Source: Aliivibrio sp. (GTDB taxonomy: Bacteria; Pseudomonadota; Gammaproteobacteria; Enterobacterales; Vibrionaceae). From it: a stretch of DNA of 46,830 bases. The first letter of the stretch is position 1. Every line of letters starts with the position of its first letter. Where the stretch lies: the NCBI GenBank assembly GCA_024206155.1, contig JAAGZR010000455.1:1-46830 (forward strand), written 5' to 3'. The notes under the pieces are model-generated. The model had not been told where the DNA came from. It saw only the letters and a list, made by a program, of their open reading frames with translations, and ran no database searches. The position numbers and the translations under genes are program-made. Shown here piece by piece: positions 39,888 to 46,830 of this stretch.

Positions 39888-41489
39888 ATGAATACTACCG
39901 ATAAGTACAGTATTGACAGTACTGATTATGAAGTTGGACAGGACAATATTCAAAAATGGGGTTTTGATATACATAACCAAGTTTTTGGTATTAGTGCTGG
40001 TGCTATAATTTTATTTCTTACTGTGCTTCTAATTATGGATCCAGCAGAAGCCAAATCCCTTCTTGACGGCATAAAGTTACAAATCATCGATAATTTTGAT
40101 GGTTTATTTATGTGGTCTAGCAACATTTTCCTTGTTTTCTGCTTAGGGTTAATCGTATCGCCTTTCGGTAAAATTCGAATTGGTGGTGATAATGCAAAAC
40201 CTGAACACTCTACAATCTCATGGATGGCAATGCTGTTTGCTGCTGGTATGGGTATTGGTTTAATGTTTTATGGTGTCGCGGAGCCTCTTGCTTACTTCAC
40301 TGACTGGTATGGTACACCTCTAGATGTTGAACCATTTACCGAAGAAGCTAAAAAACTGGCACTAGGCGGAACCATGTACCACTGGGGTATTCACCCTTGG
40401 GCAATATATGGCTTAGTGGCTCTATCATTAGCTTTCTTTACTTATAACAAAGGCTTACCACTATCAATGCGTTCTGTTTTCTATCCAATTTTAGGTGATA
40501 GAACATGGGGTTGGTTTGGTCATATTATTGATATTATGACGGTACTAGCAACGCTATTTGGTCTTGCAACCTCTCTTGGTTTAGGGGCTCAACAAGCTGC
40601 TGGCGGTATCAATCATGTCTTTGGTACAGATGGTGGCGTTAATATGCAAATTGGCGTGATCATTTTCGTTACTATGCTTGCAATGATCTCTGTAATTCGT
40701 GGTATCGATGGTGGTGTAAAACTACTAAGTAACGTAAACATGCTAGTTGCTGTTGCTTTATTGTTCTTCATTATTTTCATCGGTTTCTCTGATGTAATGA
40801 GCACATTACCATTAACGGTAACGGGTTATATTGAGAATATTATTCCTCTAAGTAACCCACACGGCCGTGAAGATGAAACTTGGATGCACGGCTGGACAGT
40901 ATTCTACTGGGCTTGGTGGATTTCCTGGTCACCATTCGTAGGTATGTTCATTGCTCGTGTTTCTAAAGGTCGTACTGTTCGTCAGTTCTTAATCTCTGTA
41001 ATGATTATTCCAACATTAGCAACGGCATTATGGATGTCTGCGTTTGGTGGTATTGCGATTGAGCAAGTTAAGAACAAAGTGGGTGAGCTTGGCGCTAATG
41101 GCTTAGAAGACATTACGATGGCACTGTTTAACATGTATGATGCACTGCCAATGAGCACAGCACTGTCTGTTATTTCTATCGTACTTATCATGGTGTTCTT
41201 TGTAACGTCATCAGATTCAGGATCATTGGTTATCGACAGTATCACTGCTGGCGGTAAAGTCGATGCTCCTGTTCCTCAGCGTATATTCTGGGCAACCGTT
41301 CAAGGTTCTATTGCTGCAGTATTACTATGGGTTGGTGGTACAGAAGCAATGCAAGCACTACAAGCAGGTACGGTTTCTACCGCTCTACCGTTTACATTTA
41401 TTCTACTAATGATGTGCGTTAGTTTAATTAAAGGTTTCAGTACTGAAAAGTTTGGCACTGTGCTAAAAACAGGTAAAGCAAAAGCGTAA
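39888..41489 (+). CDS. BCCT-family betaine/carnitine/choline transporter
   Basis: WMAMLFAAGMGIGLMFYGVAEPLAYF, HWGIHPWAIYGLVALSLAFFTYNKGLPLSMRS, WTVFYWAWWISWSPFVGMFIARVSKGRTVRQFL. Confidence 0.96.
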   Translation: MNTTDKYSIDSTDYEVGQDNIQKWGFDIHNQVFGISAGAIILFLTVLLIMDPAEAKSLLDGIKLQIIDNFDGLFMWSSNIFLVFCLGLIVSPFGKIRIGGDNAKPEHSTISWMAMLFAAGMGIGLMFYGVAEPLAYFTDWYGTPLDVEPFTEEAKKLALGGTMYHWGIHPWAIYGLVALSLAFFTYNKGLPLSMRSVFYPILGDRTWGWFGHIIDIMTVLATLFGLATSLGLGAQQAAGGINHVFGTDGGVNMQIGVIIFVTMLAMISVIRGIDGGVKLLSNVNMLVAVALLFFIIFIGFSDVMSTLPLTVTGYIENIIPLSNPHGREDETWMHGWTVFYWAWWISWSPFVGMFIARVSKGRTVRQFLISVMIIPTLATALWMSAFGGIAIEQVKNKVGELGANGLEDITMALFNMYDALPMSTALSVISIVLIMVFFVTSSDSGSLVIDSITAGGKVDAPVPQRIFWATVQGSIAAVLLWVGGTEAMQALQAGTVSTALPFTFILLMMCVSLIKGFSTEKFGTVLKTGKAKA

Positions 41490-41503
41490 TTCGTAAAACA
41501 TTA

Positions 41504-41554
41504 AAAAAGCCTCGAATAATACTTTATTTATAAAGTTCCTTTTCGAGGCTTTTT
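41504..41554. terminator. Long terminator hairpin between convergent genes
   Basis: AAAAAGCCTCGAA...TTCGAGGCTTTTT with inner ACTTTA/TAAAGT stem. Confidence 0.85.
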
Positions 41555-41574
41555 ATTGTCTGAAAATTACTTAC

Positions 41575-42627
41575 TTATTTTTTATATGCTAACTCTTTAT
41601 CATCATGATCTTTCGCAAAATCTGCAATTTGTTGGAAATCAATCGGAGTCCAATAAGGCTTAGTCTTTAACGATTCAGGCAATGCCGAAAAAGCGATGTC
41701 ATTTTTGTTTGGCATTAACTTAAAAGTCACTAAGGCTTCATGCTTCGTTGATACACTTTCTTCTACACCATTCTCAATTCCACTAGGCTTAAGCTCTGTT
41801 CCTAAATGATACTCTCTATGGATCACTACCCATTTATTTGGTAAACGCTTACTGCTGTCCCACCATTTGCCATCCATCTTTTTAATTTGTGCTTTGGACT
41901 CTTCTTTTGTACCTACATCTAACTCAATAAACTTTGCTTTAATCGCTTTAGTCATCGCCAAAGAAAAATCATCTTTACTTAGTTTAGGTTTCGCAGTAAT
42001 AACGTCGCTCGCCAATAATGCACCAAGCATATTTGAATACAGATCTTCTGGAGAAAAAGCAGATGCATATTCTTTAAAGCCACCTACCGATTCCATTCCA
42101 AACCATTGAGCGATTTCATGCCACTGAGCAAATCGAAAAGCCGTTAGCGCTGCTAATTCAATACTCATTTTTTGACGTTCAGTTTCTGTATAAACATCAG
42201 AACTAGCATGTAACTGAACCACGCGATTTTTTAGTTCAGGTGACAATGTAACCTTATGATCAGTACCTAAATGAGCATAAAACTCTCCGTAGAGATAATA
42301 AGTAAAATCGGCGGTATCCCGAATATGAGCAGAATCTAAAAACCCGCCTTTCTCTGAATAAAAAATGCCATTACTTTCATCACCAAACCCCATTAAACTG
42401 CTTGCAATGCCTTGGCTGCCATCGTTATAAATATGATCACCAAGATCATCTATATTCAATACATTCTCAACGGATATAAAAGGAACCGGGATCCCCCTCA
42501 CTTCGGTTTGTAAATTGGTTCCAAATGCACAACAAGGCCTAACACCAACAGGGGCTTCTGCAAACGAAGAAAAAGACGTGCCATATAAAAGACTGCTAAT
42601 AACAATAGACGCTATTTTATTTTTCAT
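41575..42627 (-). CDS. DUF4056-like secreted protein
   Basis: Signal peptide, APVGVRPCCAFGTNLQ..., AAHIRDTADFTYYLY-type region and FAQWHEIAQWFG motif. Family call from memory of the motif pattern. Confidence 0.7.
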   Translation of the reverse strand: MKNKIASIVISSLLYGTSFSSFAEAPVGVRPCCAFGTNLQTEVRGIPVPFISVENVLNIDDLGDHIYNDGSQGIASSLMGFGDESNGIFYSEKGGFLDSAHIRDTADFTYYLYGEFYAHLGTDHKVTLSPELKNRVVQLHASSDVYTETERQKMSIELAALTAFRFAQWHEIAQWFGMESVGGFKEYASAFSPEDLYSNMLGALLASDVITAKPKLSKDDFSLAMTKAIKAKFIELDVGTKEESKAQIKKMDGKWWDSSKRLPNKWVVIHREYHLGTELKPSGIENGVEESVSTKHEALVTFKLMPNKNDIAFSALPESLKTKPYWTPIDFQQIADFAKDHDDKELAYKK

Positions 42628-42638
42628 ATTGAACCCTT

Positions 42639-43760
42639 CTAGAACGCTTCATTTATTTGAAAGTAGACCGCTTGGCTATTTTTCCCTAAACCATAATCCA
42701 ATCTCACATTAACCCTCGGTTTAAACGCAAATCGGTAACCTATCCCGTAGGTAGGAAGCCATTTACTACCCAGTAACCCCTGATAACTGTCAGCGATATT
42801 TCCTCCGCCGACCCATGCAACCATTCCATGACGTTGATTGAATTGATGACGAACCTCAAGTTGGGAAGAGAGCTGACTATTATCTCTGTATTGCCCAGAG
42901 TAGTACCCTCGCATTCTCTTATCACTACCTAGAGCTGATAGCGCAAACCAAGGGGCATCTCCTTGAATATCTTGCGCGTATATTTCCCAAGCAAGAACGG
43001 TATCAGACGTCATTTTGTAATATTGACGATAATTCACAGTTATCTCATCAAAATCAAAATCGGAACCAAATTCAGTACGATAAGTATTCCAGTTAATACT
43101 AAATAGCATTCCTTTATACGCATTAAGTTCAAAATCTCGGCTGTCATATTCAACACTTAACGTTGCTGCACTTAAAAATGCATCTTCCAGTTCGCTTTGA
43201 TTTAATGTATCAGTATCTGACGAAAGCTTACGATAGCTCTCCATATCAGCACCAAAAAGTACATAGGCATTTGGTAAAAATTGATAAGCTACTTTTGGCG
43301 TAAAGCCTAGTATTTGAGCTTCAACAAGAGTCTTATTACTGTCTATTTCAGCAGCTTGTTTACCTACGCCCCAATAATATTCAGGGGTATGACTTGCTTT
43401 TGCTTGAACCAACAAACGTAAATCATCATTTTCAAAATACGTTCGGTTATTAATGCCAATTCCATAAGACCCAGATGTTGAACCATACCCTGTAATGCTA
43501 ACCGTAGATAATGGTGCACTGTCTTTGTCTTCAAGTGGTGAATAAAGACCTACAGCAGCAACTCCGATCCCAAAGCCTTGCTCAGGATTAGCAAAAGGCC
43601 CCGGAAGCACAGCCCAGTCAACCCCTTTACTGACATCAATATCTTCTGATGAACCTAACTCTTCAAGGAAAGTATCAACCCAACTTTGTTGTTCTTTTGC
43701 AGAGATCGATATTGCACAGCAGCTTAGCAAAACTGCTGTTGGTATATTCAATAACTTCAT
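42639..43760 (-). CDS. BamA/TamA (Omp85)-type outer membrane beta-barrel protein
   Basis: Signal peptide, GFGIGVAAVGLYSP, ALGSDKRMRGYYSGQYRDNSQLSSQLEVRHQF, C-terminal aromatic residue. No POTRA domains evident. Confidence 0.8.
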   Translation of the reverse strand: MKLLNIPTAVLLSCCAISISAKEQQSWVDTFLEELGSSEDIDVSKGVDWAVLPGPFANPEQGFGIGVAAVGLYSPLEDKDSAPLSTVSITGYGSTSGSYGIGINNRTYFENDDLRLLVQAKASHTPEYYWGVGKQAAEIDSNKTLVEAQILGFTPKVAYQFLPNAYVLFGADMESYRKLSSDTDTLNQSELEDAFLSAATLSVEYDSRDFELNAYKGMLFSINWNTYRTEFGSDFDFDEITVNYRQYYKMTSDTVLAWEIYAQDIQGDAPWFALSALGSDKRMRGYYSGQYRDNSQLSSQLEVRHQFNQRHGMVAWVGGGNIADSYQGLLGSKWLPTYGIGYRFAFKPRVNVRLDYGLGKNSQAVYFQINEAF

Positions 43761-43763
43761 GAT

Positions 43764-44651
43764 CTAAAATCGCATATCAACGGTTAAGAAAAGGCTTTTG
43801 CGATCACCAAGCCCAGCTTCACCTAAAAGGTACAAACGGTCATGTATTTTATATTGCATACCAATTAAAGGGTTCCATGGCGTAACTAAGTGCTGCTCTA
43901 CGTTAAAACGACCGTTATCAACGTTGCCCACTAGATTACCTAAGCTACCCGTTAAACCTATATCAGTTAAATTACCTGACAATGATTGCTCAACATCTTG
44001 ATACATAGCACCAACCCACAGACGCAACGGAGCACCAAAACGCGTAAAGTCATAACCAATTCGAGGGGAGACAACAATCGAGCTAATTGTGCCATCAATA
44101 ACATTCAATTCTGTTTCTGTATAACTAGCATCAACTAATGCAAATACATCTTTGTAACCACCAGCGAGTACAAAACCAGCGCCATATAAAGTACCATCAA
44201 GCTCTAATCTAAACGGCATATTTCTTGATAATGCATCCGACTTTAATGGTTTTACTTTGATCGTCGTTTCTGAGTAACCATTAAGAGTACCTACAATCCC
44301 GTATAAATTTAAGAAAGGAAACAGCCAAACATCACCACGTAATGTCAGCACTTCACTCATTTGTTTTCCTGTACCTACAGGCTCTATTTGAACGACATCC
44401 CCTAAAGGCACATTATGCTTACCAAACCAACCCAAATCTATGGGATATGTACCCTCAAACCCAACACTGTCTACAGATATATCTTGAGTTTGCTTCATGT
44501 AACTAACGTTAAGACCAAATGCTTCAGGGAGCGTATATCCTCGCGCTTCCGCTTCTTCTTTCCAAATAGGTAAGGTAAAAGATTCTGCAAATAAAGAAGA
44601 GGAATAAGATAAAAACAATAAGCAAAGTACAGAAAGTGCTCTTTGCGACAT
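43764..44651 (-). CDS. Outer membrane beta-barrel-like exported protein
   Basis: ATG at 44651 (MSQRALSVLCLLFLSYSSSLFAES) preceded by GGAG; alternating beta pattern; C-terminal SLFLTVDMRF. ORF-track start 44720. Confidence 0.75.
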   Translation of the reverse strand: MSQRALSVLCLLFLSYSSSLFAESFTLPIWKEEAEARGYTLPEAFGLNVSYMKQTQDISVDSVGFEGTYPIDLGWFGKHNVPLGDVVQIEPVGTGKQMSEVLTLRGDVWLFPFLNLYGIVGTLNGYSETTIKVKPLKSDALSRNMPFRLELDGTLYGAGFVLAGGYKDVFALVDASYTETELNVIDGTISSIVVSPRIGYDFTRFGAPLRLWVGAMYQDVEQSLSGNLTDIGLTGSLGNLVGNVDNGRFNVEQHLVTPWNPLIGMQYKIHDRLYLLGEAGLGDRKSLFLTVDMRF

Positions 44652-44933
44652 AAAGACTCCAATACTGAAGGGAAAGAATCCAAAAGTGGCTTCAGCTTTT
44701 TTCGGCATGATACGCCTCAAACTTAGACATTCAACTTAATTTTACACTATTTTACATATGAATAAGTCAAGTCTAATATTTGATGAATACAGAGTAAACT
44801 ATGAAAAAGATCGCAAAAATTAAGATAAATTTTATAACTATAAATAGAAATAATACAATTCAAGCTATGGAGTAAAAAACAATATGATAAAAGAGGCATC
44901 TATCTTTTATCGCTTGTTGGCTTTGTATAATAA

Positions 44934-44975
44934 AAATGCCAGCGTGCAGACTTATTTATCTTCACGCTGGCATTT
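44934..44975. terminator. Terminator hairpin after RhlE-like helicase
   Basis: AAATGCCAGCGTG...CACGCTGGCATTT. Confidence 0.85.
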
Positions 44976-45003
44976 ATCATTCATGACCTATAAGAACTGT
45001 CTA

Positions 45004-46260
45004 TTAGCGTTTGTTCTTACCGCGATTCGAATGAATTTTCATCTTCGCTTTCATTTTTCTCTTATCTGCTGAGCGACCACGGCTTTGTCTTACACCCTCT
45101 TCTTTTACTGGTGCATTTGGATCAGGCTCATAACCTTTTAACCACTCTTGAGGTAAACGAGTATCAAGTAATACTTCAATGGCTTGTAATAAATACTCTT
45201 CATTACTGCTCATTAGTGAAATGGCTTTACCAGTACAACCCGCTCGGCCTGTTCGACCAATGCGGTGAACATAATCTTCCGCTTTAAATGGCAATTCATA
45301 GTTAATCACACATTCTAATTGCTCAATATCCAAACCACGAGCAGCAATATCTGTAGCAATTAATGCTCGAACTTTTCCCGTTTTAAACTCTTCTAACGCA
45401 CGTAAACGCGCACCTTGGCTTTTATCACCATTAATAGATACTGCTTTAATGCCGTCTTTTTTCAGCTCTTTTACTAATTCATCCGATCCTTGCTTTGTTT
45501 TAGTAAACACAAGTACCTGTTGCCAGTTACGAGAACCAATTAAATAGGCAAGTAGCTCACTTTTACGATGTTTATCAACAGGGTAAACCATCTGTTCAAC
45601 CGTATCAGCCGTACTATTTGTCGGTGTCACTTGAACTTCTTTTGGTTTATGCAACATATAGTAAGCAATCTCTCTTACTTTTTTGCTAAATGTCGCAGAG
45701 AAGAATAATGTTTGATGCTCAGCAGGCATCTTACGTAAGATCTTTTTAATATCAGGAATAAAGCCCATGTCTAACATTCGGTCGGCTTCATCTAAGACTA
45801 AATATCCCGCTTGATTTAGCGTGATGGTATTAATGTGCAAAAGATCCAATAGGCGCCCAGGCGTTGCGACTAAAATATCAGCGCCACCAACTAAGTTGTC
45901 TTTCTGAACATTAATGCTAGTGCCACCATAAGCAACCACGACTTTAATATTGGTACCTTTGGTGTAACTTACCAAACTATCAAACACTTGCTGTGCTAAT
46001 TCACGCGTTGGCGTTAAGATTAAGCTGCCAATCACTTTTGAGTTCTGAGTACGATTAATAGGATTTTCTATTAATCGCTGAATAAGCGGTAAACCAAACG
46101 CAGCCGTTTTGCCTGTTCCTGTTTGCGCTCCGGCAAGTACATCATGTCCTTGTAATACGAGAGGAATCGCTTGTTCTTGAATTGGTGTTGCCTCTTTAAA
46201 ACCCAATTCTGCAACGGTATTCAGTAACTGTTCCGTTAACCCTAATGACACAAATGACAT
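45004..46260 (-). CDS. DEAD-box RNA helicase (RhlE-like)
   Basis: GAQTGTGKTAAF, PTRELAQQ, DEADRMLDMGF, SATFSKK, HRIGRTGRAG. Confidence 0.95.
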   Translation of the reverse strand: MSFVSLGLTEQLLNTVAELGFKEATPIQEQAIPLVLQGHDVLAGAQTGTGKTAAFGLPLIQRLIENPINRTQNSKVIGSLILTPTRELAQQVFDSLVSYTKGTNIKVVVAYGGTSINVQKDNLVGGADILVATPGRLLDLLHINTITLNQAGYLVLDEADRMLDMGFIPDIKKILRKMPAEHQTLFFSATFSKKVREIAYYMLHKPKEVQVTPTNSTADTVEQMVYPVDKHRKSELLAYLIGSRNWQQVLVFTKTKQGSDELVKELKKDGIKAVSINGDKSQGARLRALEEFKTGKVRALIATDIAARGLDIEQLECVINYELPFKAEDYVHRIGRTGRAGCTGKAISLMSSNEEYLLQAIEVLLDTRLPQEWLKGYEPDPNAPVKEEGVRQSRGRSADKRKMKAKMKIHSNRGKNKR

Positions 46261-46367
46261 GATGAACCTTTAAATACGATAATTTTCGCCGATTGTAGCA
46301 AACCCTTGCCATTATCCCTATTAGAAGTAAGCGTCATTTTACTTTTCTTATCTCTTTAGATGCAAAA

Positions 46368-46397
46368 AATCCAGCGTACTTTGCGATACGCTGGATT
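46368..46397. terminator. Terminator hairpin after porin gene
   Basis: AATCCAGCGTA...TACGCTGGATT. Confidence 0.75.
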
Positions 46398-46433
46398 ATC
46401 ATAGGAAAGTTAAAGATTAATAACTACTGTCGA

Positions 46434-46830
46434 TTATAGGTAGTAACGTGCACCTAGCATCCACTTATTATCTTCTTTATTATTATAGTCGTTACCTAAA
46501 TCAAATTGGTAACCAGTAAAGCCAACGAACTTCTTAGTGAAATTGTATTCTGCTTGAATTGCCGAAGTGCTATAAACCGTTTTGCTTGCGTCATTATCAA
46601 CTACAGATTCATAGTTCACACTTAGGTTTAAACTGTTGTCTAGCGCATAAGCAACTAATGCTTCGTATGCAGAGCTATCTTTAATAGGACTTCCTGTTTC
46701 AGATGATTTATGAGGTGTATTCATGTATTCATTCATTGCATACACACCTGCAACGTATAAACCAGAACCATAGCTACCGTAAGTACCACTGATGATATGA
46801 GATTCAGAGGTTACTGATTTAGTACCTACC
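46434..46830 (-). CDS. Gram-negative porin, C-terminal part (5' end beyond the window)
   Basis: Frame stays open to the window edge (...SGTYGSYGSGLYVAGVYAMNEYMNT...); C-terminus FTKKFVGFTGYQFDLGNDYNNKEDNKWMLGARYYL is porin-like. Confidence 0.85.
   Translation of the reverse strand, partial: VGTKSVTSESHIISGTYGSYGSGLYVAGVYAMNEYMNTPHKSSETGSPIKDSSAYEALVAYALDNSLNLSVNYESVVDNDASKTVYSTSAIQAEYNFTKKFVGFTGYQFDLGNDYNNKEDNKWMLGARYYL

Noticed and set aside
44884-45072. 62-aa plus-strand ORF
   Set aside because: Runs through the terminator hairpin at 44934-44975 and into the antisense of the RhlE-like helicase.

Overview
This 46.8 kb AT-rich window looks like a gammaproteobacterial, probably Vibrionaceae/Aliivibrio, chromosome. 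The assignment rests on gene content and protein style only; no search was run. Most of it is conserved: pyrC, ktrAB, deoD, aroG, an amino-acid ABC transporter, speG, deaD, rnb, a BCCT transporter and an RhlE-like helicase. I saw no CRISPR array, prophage or intact IS element. The items most worth follow-up are: (1) two near-identical tRNA-Gly(TCC) genes in ~132 bp direct repeats, bracketing a 4.1 kb unit with a Lon-like AAA+ protease and an unclassified AP2-like protein; (2) an arfA gene whose stop codon lies in the loop of a terminator-like hairpin; (3) a conserved-looking transposase-like Zn-ribbon/HTH gene between deoD and a SorC/DeoR regulator; (4) a translationally coupled pair of TPR proteins, one with an apparently degenerate GGDEF and one with intact GGEEF; (5) a 29-aa membrane microprotein absent from the ORF track; (6) an MCP pseudogene remnant containing an 8-bp x3 tandem repeat; (7) a FocA-type channel fused to CBS domains; (8) a structured deaD leader with a palindrome over its start codon; (9) a diguanylate cyclase divergent from a ComFB-like gene; (10) a compact three-gene envelope operon (beta-barrel, Omp85/BamA-like barrel, DUF4056). 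Item 10 and the inter-tRNA unit of item 1 are the best candidates for an undescribed system.
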